From positions 6,448,001-6,512,000 of the forward strand of contig NZ_CP019428.1 in assembly GCF_009834565.1 (NCBI RefSeq): 64,000 nt of DNA, given 5' to 3'. The stretch's first letter is position 1. Every line of letters begins with the position of its first letter. This document shows, piece after piece, positions 36,874 through 47,378 of the stretch. The stretch is from Pseudomonas sp. R76 (GTDB taxonomy: Bacteria; Pseudomonadota; Gammaproteobacteria; Pseudomonadales; Pseudomonadaceae). The notes beneath the pieces are model-generated. The model saw nothing but the letters and a program-made list of their open reading frames with translations, was not told where the DNA came from and ran no database searches. The position numbers and the translations under genes are program-made.

Positions 36874-37160
36874 ACCGCTCCCCTTTTGAATCAACAATCA
36901 GAACTTCAATGCTCTGAGTTCGTACGATCGATCCGGCTGGCGGCGGTGGCGGTCATTTATTGGTTATTGGCTGATAGTCGGTAGTCCGTTGCCTTATAGC
37001 TTAATGAGATTATTCCTACATCTAAAATACCCAAAAAGAATAAGCATAGGCAGCCATGTTTTCAGCGCAGGTTCAGGCCGCGCAGAACGTTAGTCGCCAA
37101 ACTGTAGAAGTTTAGCGACCCCCATTAGCCGCCCACTCAAACGACTATCGAGGTCGGACC
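36874..37160. promoter_or_regulatory. Divergent promoter region TonB receptor / beta-barrel gene
   Basis: The 287-base gap contains ACCCAAAAAGAAT at 37029-37041 and ATTCCTA near 37010, both also present before tauA. No gene was seen in it. Confidence 0.5.
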
Positions 37161-37637
37161 ATGAAGTACTTTTTTTCTGGCTTACTGCTGATGGCACAAG
37201 CCGCTGCCGCCCTGGCCTCTGAGGCCGCCGCCGAAGACGATAAGGGCTTCTGGTACGCCCAGACGAGCGTCTACACCCGGCACTTTTCGCCAGACCCGCA
37301 GCACAACAACAATCAGGATTTGATCAACCTGGAGCGTAATGAAGCCTCCGGGCTGGTGTATGGCGGGGCGACGTTTCGCAACTCGTTCAGCCAACGTTCA
37401 TATTACGTTTACGCCGGCAAACGCTATGACATTGGCGAATCGCCGTTCTATATGAAAGTGACTGCAGGCGCGCTTCAGGGCTATCGCGGCAAGTACCGCG
37501 ACAAAATCCCACTCAACCGTTTTGGCGTGGCACCGGCGATCATTCCCTCTGTGGGCGTGAACTTCGGCCCGGTGGCCAGCGAGTTGGTGTTGCTGGGTTT
37601 CAATGCGGCAATGCTGACGGCGGGTGTGCGTTTCTGA
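37161..37637 (+). CDS. Exported small beta-barrel-like protein, function unknown
   Basis: The 158-residue protein has a signal peptide (MKYFFSGLLLMAQAAAALAS). The mature sequence GFWYAQTSVYTRHFSPDPQH, then SGLVYGGATFRNSFSQRSYY and a C-terminal LGFNAAMLTAGVRF, has alternating hydrophobicity and a terminal Phe. This resembles small outer-membrane barrels such as PagP-like proteins. The YTRHF/NNNQDLINLE part is PagP-like in flavour, but I could not confirm catalytic residues. It is divergent from the TonB receptor. Confidence 0.75.
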   Translation: MKYFFSGLLLMAQAAAALASEAAAEDDKGFWYAQTSVYTRHFSPDPQHNNNQDLINLERNEASGLVYGGATFRNSFSQRSYYVYAGKRYDIGESPFYMKVTAGALQGYRGKYRDKIPLNRFGVAPAIIPSVGVNFGPVASELVLLGFNAAMLTAGVRF

Positions 37638-37663
37638 CCATCAGGCAAGCTGAATACGATCAC

Positions 37664-37693
37664 CTGTGGGAGCGGGCAAGCCCGCTCCCACAG
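37664..37693. repeat. Short REP palindrome
   Basis: CTGTGGGAGCGGGC and its complement are separated by two bases; this is a compact REP without the long REPIN spacer. It lies between converging genes and may terminate both transcripts. Confidence 0.9.
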
Positions 37694-37710
37694 TTTGATG
37701 GGGTACAGCT

Positions 37711-38679
37711 TCAGGGACGCGGCGCGTAGGCGAACACGTCGGCGCGCATCTGGTGCGCATCCATGCCGGCGTCGACCAGCGCATCCAAGGTGCCGTAGAT
37801 CATCGCCGGCGAACCGCTGGCATAGACATGCACGGCCTTGAGGTCGCTGATGTCTTCACACACCGCCTCATGCAGCAGCCCGCAGCGCCCTTCCCAACCG
37901 CACAGGTCGCTGACAACTTTGTGCAGGAACAGGTTGGGCAATTGCTGCCACTGGTCCCAGTGTTCGATTTCGTAGAAATCTTCCGGGCGACGCACGCCCC
38001 AGTACAGGTGCACCGGGTGCTTGAAGCCGGAAGCGCGGCAGTGTTCGATCAGGCTGTGCATCTGCGCCATGCCGGTGCCGGCGGCGATCAATACCAGCGG
38101 CCCGTCAGGCAGTTCGGCCAGGTGTGTGTCACCAAACGGCAGCTCGACACGCGCCATTTGATTGCGCTGCAATTGCTCAATCAGGTTGCGGGCACTGTCT
38201 TCGCGCACCAGCACATGCAACTCCAGCTCACGCCCGGCGTGGGGCGCCGAGGCCAGGGAGAATGCCGACTTCTCGCCATTGTCCCGCTCGATCATCAGGT
38301 ATTGCCCGGCGTGGTAGCGCACGGCCTTACCGGCCGGAGCACGCAGGCGCACGCGCCATACATCGCCACCGACTTCCACACACTCACTCAATTGGCACGA
38401 CAACTTGCGCAACGGCAACTCTCCCGGCGCCAGCACGCCATCCCACAACACAATGCAATCTTCCAACGGTTCGGCGATGCAGGTGTAGAACTCACCATGG
38501 TCGCGTACTTCACCGGCTTGCTGCACCCGGCCTTCGACCAGCAGCGCCGCACACACATGGCACACGCCATTGCGACAGGCCTGCGGGCACTCGTAGCCCA
38601 GGCGCCGTGCGCCTTCGAGGATTCGCTCGCCAGGGACCAGTTCCAGTACCGCGCCGGAAGGTTGCAGGGTTACACGCAT
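37711..38679 (-). CDS. 2Fe-2S ferredoxin-NAD(P)H oxidoreductase (flavin-reductase type), coupled to ubiD
   Basis: ATG 38677-38679 gives 322 residues in three domains. The first is a plant-type 2Fe-2S ferredoxin (about 1-90) with Cys at 35, 40, 43 and 67 (CRNGVCHVC...C). The second is an FAD-binding domain (YHAGQYLMIER near 125). The third is an NAD(P)-binding domain (LVLIAAGTGMAQMHSLIEHC). Its start overlaps the ubiD stop by ATGA. In enterobacteria the flavin reductase fre lies next to ubiD. UbiD needs prenylated FMN made from reduced FMN by UbiX, so a role in supplying reduced flavin is a reasonable guess. CDP-deoxyhexulose reductase names often given to this family are less likely here. Confidence 0.85.
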   Translation of the reverse strand: MRVTLQPSGAVLELVPGERILEGARRLGYECPQACRNGVCHVCAALLVEGRVQQAGEVRDHGEFYTCIAEPLEDCIVLWDGVLAPGELPLRKLSCQLSECVEVGGDVWRVRLRAPAGKAVRYHAGQYLMIERDNGEKSAFSLASAPHAGRELELHVLVREDSARNLIEQLQRNQMARVELPFGDTHLAELPDGPLVLIAAGTGMAQMHSLIEHCRASGFKHPVHLYWGVRRPEDFYEIEHWDQWQQLPNLFLHKVVSDLCGWEGRCGLLHEAVCEDISDLKAVHVYASGSPAMIYGTLDALVDAGMDAHQMRADVFAYAPRP

Positions 38680-40145
38680 CAATCTATTCCCAATTCTTTC
38701 CAGATCGCATCCACGCGCGCGGTCACGGCTTCATCCTTGACGATCACCCGGCCCCACTCGCGAGTGGTTTCACCCGGCCACTTATGGGTGGCATCCAGGC
38801 CCATTTTCGAACCCAGGCCCGACACCGGCGAGGCAAAGTCGAGGTAGTCGATCGGCGTGTTATCGATCATCACCGTGTCGCGCTTGGGGTCCATGCGCGT
38901 GGTGATGGCCCAGATCACGTCGTTCCAGTCCCGCGCATTGATATCGTCGTCGGTGACAATAACGAACTTGGTATACATGAACTGTCGCAAAAACGACCAC
39001 ACACCCAGCATTACCCGCTTGGCGTGGCCCGGGTACGACTTCTTCATGGTCACAATGGCCATGCGGTACGAGCAGCCTTCGGGCGGCAGGTAGAAGTCGG
39101 TGATCTCCGGGAACTGCTTTTGCAGGATCGGCACGAACACTTCGTTGAGCGCCACGCCGAGAATGGCTGGCTCATCCGGCGGACGGCCGGTGTAGGTGCT
39201 GTGGTAGATCGGCTTGATCCGATGGGTGATGCGCTCGACGGTGAACACCGGGAAGCTGTCGACTTCGTTGTAATAGCCGGTGTGGTCACCGTAAGGGCCT
39301 TCATCGGCCATTTCGCCCGGATGAATCACGCCTTCGAGGATGATTTCGGCGGTGGCCGGCACTTGCAGGTCGTTGCCACGGCACTTCACCAGTTCGGTGC
39401 GATTGCCACGCAGCAGGCCGGCAAAGGCGTATTCGGACAGGCTGTCGGGCACCGGCGTGACGGCACCGAGAATGGTCGCCGGGTCAGCGCCCAGGGCCAC
39501 GGACACCGGGAACGGCTTGCCGGGGTGCTTTTCGCACCACTCACGGAAGTCCAGCGCACCGCCACGGTGGCTCAGCCAGCGCATGATGACCTTATTGCGG
39601 CCGATCACTTGCTGACGGTAGATACCGAGGTTCTGGCGATCTTTGTTCGGGCCTTTGGTGACGGTCAGGCCCCAAGTGATCAATGGGCCGACATCGCCGG
39701 GCCAGCAGGTCTGCACGGGCAGCATGCCAAGGTCGACGTCATCGCCTTCGATGACCACTTCCTGGCACACGGCGTCTTTGACCACCTTGGGCGCCATGGC
39801 AATGATCTTGCGGAAGATCGGCAGCTTCGACCACGCGTCCTTGAGGCCCTTGGGTGGCTCGGGCTCCTTGAGGAAGGCCAGCAGCTTGCCGATCTCGCGC
39901 AGCTCGCTGACCGACTCGGCGCCCATGCCAAAGGCCACACGGTCCGGTGTGCCGAACAGGTTGCCGAGCACCGGGATATCAAAGCCGGTCGGGTTCTCGA
40001 ACAGCAGCGCCGGGCCCTTGTTGCGCAGGGTACGGTCGCAAATCTCAGTCATTTCCAGCACCGGGGAAATCGGCACCTGGATACGTTTCAACTCTCCGCG
40101 CTGCTCAAGTTGCTGCACGAAATCCCGAAGATCCTTGAATTTCAT
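38679..40145 (-). CDS. ubiD: 4-hydroxy-3-polyprenylbenzoate decarboxylase
   Basis: ATG 40143-40145 ([20 protein letters not shown]) gives 488 residues. The protein has the UbiD core with [20 protein letters not shown] and the Mg/prenyl-FMN region including [34 protein letters not shown] holds the E-x-x-Y/E triad area. The enzyme decarboxylates the ubiquinone precursor using prenyl-FMN. It is coupled to a reductase gene by ATGA. Confidence 0.95.
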   Translation of the reverse strand: MKFKDLRDFVQQLEQRGELKRIQVPISPVLEMTEICDRTLRNKGPALLFENPTGFDIPVLGNLFGTPDRVAFGMGAESVSELREIGKLLAFLKEPEPPKGLKDAWSKLPIFRKIIAMAPKVVKDAVCQEVVIEGDDVDLGMLPVQTCWPGDVGPLITWGLTVTKGPNKDRQNLGIYRQQVIGRNKVIMRWLSHRGGALDFREWCEKHPGKPFPVSVALGADPATILGAVTPVPDSLSEYAFAGLLRGNRTELVKCRGNDLQVPATAEIILEGVIHPGEMADEGPYGDHTGYYNEVDSFPVFTVERITHRIKPIYHSTYTGRPPDEPAILGVALNEVFVPILQKQFPEITDFYLPPEGCSYRMAIVTMKKSYPGHAKRVMLGVWSFLRQFMYTKFVIVTDDDINARDWNDVIWAITTRMDPKRDTVMIDNTPIDYLDFASPVSGLGSKMGLDATHKWPGETTREWGRVIVKDEAVTARVDAIWKELGID

Positions 40146-40204
40146 TAACCATGCCACCCGTAAAATAGGCGTACATCCTACCTGCTCTTACGAGCGCTGA
40201 CAGC

Positions 40205-42208
40205 TTATTGCACGTCATTGCGGCTCATGGCTGAGTCAGCAGATGTATTGCGCAGCGTGCGGAAGAAGGGTTCAAGGAACCCTTCCACAAGCCGCGAGCC
40301 CGCGATTGAAAGGTGATTGTCATCGGTGTAGAGCGCGTGACCATCAAGCTCGACCCTGCACCAGCTGTTGACCTCACACAGCTTGGGCGCCGGGTCCAGC
40401 ACCCGAACGCCTGGGTCAGCCGCTGCCAGTCGTTCAAAGGTGGCGCTTATATAGGCCTGTCGCTCCAAGTGTTCGGCGAGTGGCAAGCCCTCCTTGTCGG
40501 TCGGGCGCCCCAACATCGCCAAACGGGCGAGCCGGAAAGGCACGTTGAAATCCTGCAGCGGCACTTCCTTGACCAGCCATACCCGGTGACCACTGGCACG
40601 CAGTTGCTGCACCTGCGCGCTCAAACCCTCGGCGAACAGCTGCTGCGCGATGGCTCGGTCATATTTCCCCGTCGCCGGGTCATGGATGGAAGCCCCGGTA
40701 TCGCCGGAGCGCTCCCCATAAACATAGAGACTCCAACGTGCGACCAGCACCACATCGCTGAAGTGCTCGCGGCTCAACAACGCTGCGGTGCGTTCGTTGA
40801 AAGCTCTGCATCCGGGTGTATTTTCGTTCCGGTAGAAAGGCAGGCAGCCGGCGTAACCGGCTTGAGTGATGCTGAAGTCGTATTTGATTGACCCATCTTT
40901 CAACGCCGGAATCAGCGCTGACGCATGGCTGTCACCCCACACCAGCGCCCGCGCCGAGCTCGCTTGCGGGCCAAAATGGCAAGGTTCACGGTGATTGTTT
41001 TTCTTGTCATCCCCCAGGCAGCTCATGAGTTTGGGGCTCCAGGTATGCGTCTGGGCAAACTGCAATGCCTCAGGCGACAGCCGCTGCGCAAACCCATCCG
41101 ACCACACCAGGCCTTTTCCGGCCAGGCCCAGGCTGGCGAGGGCAATGACACCCGCCACCAGGATTGATCGGCTCCCTGCCAGCAGGCGCCGCTCACGAAA
41201 CGGCCCTTCGATAAAACGCCAGGACCCATAACCCAGCAGCAGGCTCAAGAAGAACAGCGCCGTCAGCTCCAAAGGCGTGAGGCCAAAAATACTGGCGTAC
41301 TTGCCAAACACCAGCACCGGCCAGTGCCACAGGTACCAGGAATAGGAAATCAGCCCTATGGCCACCAACACACGACTGCCCAACAGGCGCCCGACCAGGG
41401 TTGTGTGTTGGCCGTTGGCCCAAATCAGCCCCACCACACCCAATACCGGCAACAGGGCCGCCGCGCCTGGGAAGGCCGTATCGGCGTCATAACCGAATAC
41501 CGCGACCAAAATCAGGCTCAGGCCGATCAAGCTGACGGTCTGTGCCAACCCCAGGCCTACCCGCTGAGCGCGCACCGGCAACACCGCCAGCATGGCGCCT
41601 GCCAACAGCTCCCAGGCACGCATAGGCAGCAGGAAAAACGCCTTTTCGGGTTCATGGGACACCGCCCACACGCTGGCAGCAAATGACACCAGCAACAGCA
41701 CAAACAACGCGCTGCGCCAAGGCTTCAGCCAGCGCGACAGCACCGCCAGCAACAGCGGAAATGCGATGTAGAACTGCTCTTCAACCGAAAGCGACCACGT
41801 GTGCAGCATCGGCTTCATATCGGAGGCGGTCTCGAAGTAGCCGTCCTGACGCATGAAGAACAGATTGGAGATGAAAATCACCTGATTATGAATTGAGCGT
41901 CCCAGCTCTTCGTAGTCCTTGGGCGCCAGCAGAAACCAGCCGACCACCAATGACGCAAGCATCATGACAATCAGCGCCGGCAGGATACGCCGGGCCCGCC
42001 GGGCCCAAAAATCCAGGAAACTGAAATGCCCGGCCTGACGCTCGCGCCAAATGATCGAGGTGATCAGGAAACCTGAAATCACAAAGAACACATCAACGCC
42101 GACAAAGCCGCCAGTAACGCCTGGAACCCCGAAATGGAACAGCACGACAGCCAGTACAGCGATGGCACGCAAGCCGTCAATGTCTCTTCGGTAAGCAAGA
42201 GAGGTCAT
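40205..42208 (-). CDS. Acyltransferase-3 (OafA/YrhL) with C-terminal SGNH domain
   Basis: The 667-residue protein starts MTSLAYRRDIDGLRAIAVLA with the AT3 motif RDIDGLRAIAVLAVVLFHFG. About ten membrane spans (1-370) include the conserved RRARRILPALIVMM and the SVEEQFYIAFPLLLAVLSRW segment. A soluble SGNH hydrolase-like domain follows (about 400-660; VWGDSHASALIPAL block I, DDNHLSIAGSRL as the Asp-His end). Such proteins O-acetylate surface polysaccharide or peptidoglycan. The target is unknown, and no O-antigen cluster is nearby. Confidence 0.92.
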   Translation of the reverse strand: MTSLAYRRDIDGLRAIAVLAVVLFHFGVPGVTGGFVGVDVFFVISGFLITSIIWRERQAGHFSFLDFWARRARRILPALIVMMLASLVVGWFLLAPKDYEELGRSIHNQVIFISNLFFMRQDGYFETASDMKPMLHTWSLSVEEQFYIAFPLLLAVLSRWLKPWRSALFVLLLVSFAASVWAVSHEPEKAFFLLPMRAWELLAGAMLAVLPVRAQRVGLGLAQTVSLIGLSLILVAVFGYDADTAFPGAAALLPVLGVVGLIWANGQHTTLVGRLLGSRVLVAIGLISYSWYLWHWPVLVFGKYASIFGLTPLELTALFFLSLLLGYGSWRFIEGPFRERRLLAGSRSILVAGVIALASLGLAGKGLVWSDGFAQRLSPEALQFAQTHTWSPKLMSCLGDDKKNNHREPCHFGPQASSARALVWGDSHASALIPALKDGSIKYDFSITQAGYAGCLPFYRNENTPGCRAFNERTAALLSREHFSDVVLVARWSLYVYGERSGDTGASIHDPATGKYDRAIAQQLFAEGLSAQVQQLRASGHRVWLVKEVPLQDFNVPFRLARLAMLGRPTDKEGLPLAEHLERQAYISATFERLAAADPGVRVLDPAPKLCEVNSWCRVELDGHALYTDDNHLSIAGSRLVEGFLEPFFRTLRNTSADSAMSRNDVQ

Positions 42209-42312
42209 AAATGGTAGTCAGTCTGGGACGGTTTGAGGTGAGCGTAGGCGCGCCCACCTTTGTTGTTTATTTACTGACAACCCTGCCGAACAAACCTCCC
42301 TTAATGTGACGC

Positions 42313-42347
42313 AAAAAAAATGGCGCCCCAAAGGGCGCCATTTTTTC
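42313..42347 (-). terminator. Rho-independent terminator of rho
   Basis: The stem ATGGCGCCC/GGGCGCCAT has A-runs upstream and, on the minus strand, an eight-T run after it. It lies 17 bases after the rho stop. Confidence 0.93.
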
Positions 42348-42364
42348 GGACCTGAAGCGTCGTA

Positions 42365-43624
<1,260 letters not shown>

Positions 43625-43820
43625 ATAGGAATGACGTAATCATTTATGGAGGGGGGAAATTAAGCTTTTGGCTTAATGAGGCCGCGCCGCAGAGAAGGCG
43701 ACAGGATCGCGTACTAATCGAAAAGGAATGCGTCGGCGACGGCTTGCAGGGGGCAGTGGAGAAACCAGTGCGGGGCCGAATGTACCACCTGAATTTCGGA
43801 GCGTCTAGCCCTGTTTCACG

Positions 43821-43852
43821 AAAAAGCCCCGCAATTTGCGGGGCTTTTTTTA
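43821..43852 (-). terminator. Rho-independent terminator of trxA
   Basis: The stem AGCCCCGCAA/TTGCGGGGCT is flanked by A and T runs, just after the trxA stop on the minus strand. It separates trxA from rho. Confidence 0.93.
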
Positions 43853-43858
43853 CGACGC

Positions 43859-44188
43859 TTAGATGTTCGCGTCGAGGAAAGCTTGCAACTGAGACTTCGA
43901 CAGTGCGCCCACTTTAGTGGCTTCGACGTTGCCGTTCTTGAACAGCATCAGCGTCGGGATACCACGCACGCCGTGTTTGGCCGGGGTTTCCTGGTTGTCG
44001 TCGATGTTCAGCTTGGCAATGGTCAGCTTGCCTTCGTAGGTGGTCGCAATATCGTCCAGAACAGGGGCGATCATTTTGCAAGGGCCGCACCATTCAGCCC
44101 AGTAGTCAACCAGCACCGGGCCTTGAGCCTTGAGTACTTCGGCCTCAAAGGTCGCGTCGGTGACGTGCTTGATAAGATCGTTGCTCAT
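43859..44188 (-). CDS. trxA: Thioredoxin 1
   Basis: ATG 44186-44188 ([20 protein letters not shown]) gives 109 residues. The active site WCGPC occupies residues 33-37, and [11 protein letters not shown] carries the cis-proline. Thioredoxin reduces disulfides in cytoplasmic proteins. A strong terminator separates it from rho. Upstream it faces the GntR-type regulator gene end-to-start on the same strand. Confidence 0.97.
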   Translation of the reverse strand: MSNDLIKHVTDATFEAEVLKAQGPVLVDYWAEWCGPCKMIAPVLDDIATTYEGKLTIAKLNIDDNQETPAKHGVRGIPTLMLFKNGNVEATKVGALSKSQLQAFLDANI

Positions 44189-44309
44189 GGATGTCTCCGG
44201 ATTGTAAGCAAAAAAAACGTGGCCCATCATAGCCGCCCTTCCCCCGTTCAGGAAGCCGCCTCTGATTGACTCTTGCTATGGTGGTGCATGAGTTTGGGTA
44301 TAGCTCAAC

Positions 44310-45005
44310 TCATGACGACACGGGAGTCACGAATGCGATGCCCGTGCGCAATGCCGCATTGCGCACGTGTTCCTGCATGGTTTTCTGCGCCGCCGCACTG
44401 GCGCGTCGGGCCAGGGCACGCAGGATCTTGCGGTGTTCCTGCCAGGTCTCCATTGCCCGCTCCGGCCGGATGAACGGTAGTTTCTGGCTCTCCAAAAACA
44501 CCTCGGCACTCGCACTCAAGATGCTCACCATCGCCTGGTTACCGCTGGCCAGCAGGATCCGCTGGTGAAATTCGAAGTCCAGCCGGGCAGCAGCTTCAAA
44601 GTCGCCAGCCTTGAGCACCTTGCGCATGGCCTCGACGTTGTCTTGCAGGCTGTCCAGCTCATCGACGCTCAGCGTCACCGCCGCCAGCCCCGCCGCAAAG
44701 CCCTCCAGGGCGTAACGTAATTGGAAGATATCCAGCGGCGTCGCCTGGGCCGCAAAGGGCCAGGCAAACCCGGGTGACTCGTCGACCGCCTGCACAAACA
44801 CGCCCTTGCCGGGTTGCACACTGACCACCCCCAAGGCACTCAAGGACGACAACGCCTCGCGCAGCGACGCCCGACTGACCCCCAACTGCACCGCCAGGTC
44901 GCGCTGGGACGGCAATGCATCGCCCGCTGCAAAGCCCTGTTCCTTGATCAGTTTGCGGATGGCCTGCAGGGCCGCTTCCGGTACGGCTTGGGCGATGGAA
45001 TTCAT
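44310..45005 (-). CDS. GntR/FadR-type transcriptional regulator
   Basis: ATG 45003-45005 (MNSIAQAVPEAALQAIRKLI) gives 231 residues. A winged helix-turn-helix (about 20-75; LPSQRDLAVQLGVSRASLRE) is followed by an all-helical FCD ligand domain (about 90-225) with the metal-binding His/Asp pattern DFEFHQRILLASGN. FadR-subfamily regulators sense small acids or amino acids. It diverges from an amino-acid ABC transporter across 254 bases, so local control of that operon is the natural hypothesis. Confidence 0.92.
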   Translation of the reverse strand: MNSIAQAVPEAALQAIRKLIKEQGFAAGDALPSQRDLAVQLGVSRASLREALSSLSALGVVSVQPGKGVFVQAVDESPGFAWPFAAQATPLDIFQLRYALEGFAAGLAAVTLSVDELDSLQDNVEAMRKVLKAGDFEAAARLDFEFHQRILLASGNQAMVSILSASAEVFLESQKLPFIRPERAMETWQEHRKILRALARRASAAAQKTMQEHVRNAALRTGIAFVTPVSS

Positions 45006-45259
45006 AAAAAACTCATAGTTCCAGACAACTGAGCGGCTAGTTGTAAAGCTATTCGAAGCCGGCGGCAAGCCACGCCCCAAAGGGGCTCGCGGGTTTTGTC
45101 GACGCTCGAAAAAGGTGCGAAAAGCGCAACCACTGTTCAGACCAGTAAGACCACCGCGCCTCAACAAATCCCGGCGTTGCAGGCGATTCGAGCGGTGATG
45201 GCATGGGCTGTGCACTGAGCAAACTCAGAAAATCCCTTCGCCTTTTTCGGAGAGTTGCC

Positions 45260-46045
45260 ATGACCAAGCGCTACAGCGCCCTGCTCACTGCCCTGTTTGC
45301 CAGCCTGATGCTGAGCCAGGCACCCGCCCAGGCCAATGGTCTGGACGACATCGTCGCCCGTGGCACCCTCAAGGTCGCCGTGCCCCAGGACTTCCCGCCG
45401 TTCGGCTCGGTCGGCCCTGACATGAAACCCCGCGGCCTGGACATCGACACCGCCAAGCTGCTGGCCGACCAGCTCAAGGTCAAGCTGGAGCTGACCCCGG
45501 TCAACAGCACCAACCGCATTCCGTTTCTCACCACCGGCAAGGTCGACCTGGTGATTTCCAGCCTGGGCAAAAACGCCGAGCGCGAAAAGGTCATCGACTT
45601 TTCCAAGGCCTATGCACCGTTCTACCTCGCTGTATTCGGCCCGCCTGAGGCAGCCATCCACACCACCGATGACCTCAAGGGCAAGACCATCAGCGTGACG
45701 CGCGGCGCCATCGAAGACATCGAGCTGACCGCCGTTGCGCCCAAGGAAGCCACGATCAAACGCTTCGAAGACAACAACTCGACCATCGCCGCCTACCTGG
45801 CCGGCCAGGTTGACCTGATTGCCAGCGGCAACGTGGTGATGGTCGCGATCAGCGAGCGCAGCAATAAACGCGCGCTGGAGCTGAAAGTGAAACTCAAGGA
45901 CTCGCCGGTGTACGTGGGCGTGAACAAGAACGAGCCGGCGTTGCTGGAAAAGGTCAATCAGATCCTGGTGGCGGCCAAGGCCGACGGCAGCCTGGAAAAG
46001 AATGCGATGCAGTGGCTCAAAGAGCCGCTGCCTGCAGATCTTTGA
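45260..46045 (+). CDS. Polar amino-acid ABC transporter substrate-binding protein
   Basis: ATG 45260 (MTKRYSALLTALFASLMLSQ) gives 261 residues with a signal peptide ending near AQA. The SBP-3 fold (GTLKVAVPQDFPPFGSVGPD; FLTTGKVDLVISSLGKNAER; DFSKAYAPFYLAVFG) is typical of the glutamate/glutamine/cystine-type family. The ligand is unknown. It is the first gene of a four-gene operon with two permeases and an ATPase. Confidence 0.93.
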   Translation: MTKRYSALLTALFASLMLSQAPAQANGLDDIVARGTLKVAVPQDFPPFGSVGPDMKPRGLDIDTAKLLADQLKVKLELTPVNSTNRIPFLTTGKVDLVISSLGKNAEREKVIDFSKAYAPFYLAVFGPPEAAIHTTDDLKGKTISVTRGAIEDIELTAVAPKEATIKRFEDNNSTIAAYLAGQVDLIASGNVVMVAISERSNKRALELKVKLKDSPVYVGVNKNEPALLEKVNQILVAAKADGSLEKNAMQWLKEPLPADL

Positions 46046-46062
46046 AGCGACGGAGCTGATTC

Positions 46063-46731
46063 ATGGCGTATCAATTTGACTTTATGCCGGTGCTGGCCAA
46101 TACCGACCTGCTGCTGCGCGGCGCCCTGTTCACGCTGGAGCTGACGGCCATCGGCGCGATCCTGGGTGTTGCCCTGGGCACCGTCGGCGCGGTGGTGCGA
46201 GCGTGGAAGATCCAGCCGTTTGCCTGGTTCTTTGGCGTGTATGTCGAGTTGATCCGCAACACGCCGTTTCTGGTGCAGTTGTTCTTCATCTTCTTCGGCC
46301 TGCCATCCCTGGGGCTGAAAATCACTGAATGGCAAGCCGCTGTGCTGGCGATGGTGATCAACTTGGGGGCCTACTCCACCGAGATCATCCGCGCCGGCAT
46401 CCAGGCAATCCCTCGTGGCCAGCTGGAAGCCGCAGCCGCACTGGCGATGACGCGTTTCGAAGCGTTCCGCCACGTGGTGCTGCTGCCGGCGCTGGGCAAG
46501 GTGTGGCCAGCCCTGAGCAGCCAGATCATTATCGTAATGCTCGGTTCGGCCGTGTGTTCGCAGATCGCCACCGATGAGCTGAGCTTTGCCGCCAACTTTA
46601 TTCAGTCACGCAACTTCCGCGCCTTTGAAACCTACGCGCTGACCACCCTGGTGTACCTGTGCATGGCGCTGATGATTCGTCAGTTGCTCAACTGGATTGG
46701 CCGCCGCTTCGTGATGAGGAACAGCCAATGA
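46063..46731 (+). CDS. Amino-acid ABC transporter permease 1
   Basis: The 222-residue HisMQ-family permease has about five spans and the EAA loop GQLEAAAALAMTRFEAFRHV with LLPALGKVWPAL. The N-terminus MAYQFDFMPVLANTDLLLRG and YVELIRNTPFLVQLFFIFFG are typical. It ends with the ATGA junction 46728-46731 shared with the next permease. Confidence 0.93.
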   Translation: MAYQFDFMPVLANTDLLLRGALFTLELTAIGAILGVALGTVGAVVRAWKIQPFAWFFGVYVELIRNTPFLVQLFFIFFGLPSLGLKITEWQAAVLAMVINLGAYSTEIIRAGIQAIPRGQLEAAAALAMTRFEAFRHVVLLPALGKVWPALSSQIIIVMLGSAVCSQIATDELSFAANFIQSRNFRAFETYALTTLVYLCMALMIRQLLNWIGRRFVMRNSQ

Positions 46732-47378
46732 GTGATTTCTCCTTCTGGGACATCGTGCGCAACCTGGCCACCGGCCTGCAATGGACCCTGTTGCTGTCGC
46801 TGGTGGCGTTTGTCGGCGGTGGCCTGATCGGCTTGCTGGTGATGACGATGCGCATCAGCCGCAAAGCGTTCCCGCGCAATGTCGCGCGCACCTATATCGA
46901 ACTGTTCCAGGGCACGCCGCTGTTGATGCAGCTGTTCCTGGTGTTTTTCGGCATTGCCCTGCTTGGCGTGGATATTTCACCCTGGCTGGCGGCGGCCATT
47001 GCCTTGACCCTGTTTACCAGCGCCTACCTCGCCGAGATCTGGCGCGGCTGCGTCGAATCCATCGCCCACGGGCAATGGGAGGCGTCAGCCAGCCTGGCCC
47101 TCAACCCGCTTGAGCAACTGCGCTACGTGATCCTGCCTCAGGCCCTGCGCATTGCCGTAGCACCCACCGTGGGGTTCTCGGTGCAGGTGGTCAAAGGCAC
47201 CGCCGTGACCTCGATCATCGGCTTTACCGAACTGACCAAGACCGGCGGCATGCTCGCCAACGCCACCTTCGAGCCCTTTATGGTCTACGGCCTGGTGGCC
47301 CTCGGTTACTTCCTGCTCTGCTACCCCTTGTCCCTCAGTGCCCGCTACCTGGAAAGGAGACTGCATGCCTCTGCTTAG
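46728..47378 (+). CDS. Amino-acid ABC transporter permease 2
   Basis: ATG 46728 (MSDFSFWDIVRNLATGLQWT) gives 216 residues with about five spans. YIELFQGTPLLMQLFLVFFG and GQWEASASLALNPLEQLRYV with ILPQALRIAVAP form the HisMQ-type motifs. It overlaps both the upstream permease (4 bases) and the downstream ATPase start (14 bases), so the three are translated together. Confidence 0.93.
   Translation: MSDFSFWDIVRNLATGLQWTLLLSLVAFVGGGLIGLLVMTMRISRKAFPRNVARTYIELFQGTPLLMQLFLVFFGIALLGVDISPWLAAAIALTLFTSAYLAEIWRGCVESIAHGQWEASASLALNPLEQLRYVILPQALRIAVAPTVGFSVQVVKGTAVTSIIGFTELTKTGGMLANATFEPFMVYGLVALGYFLLCYPLSLSARYLERRLHASA

Noticed and set aside
38124..40148. Long + strand open frame (674 codons) opposite ubiD and the reductase
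   Set aside because: It is the antisense shadow of two well-supported genes; high-GC third positions keep the frame open. Its translation has no recognisable domain.
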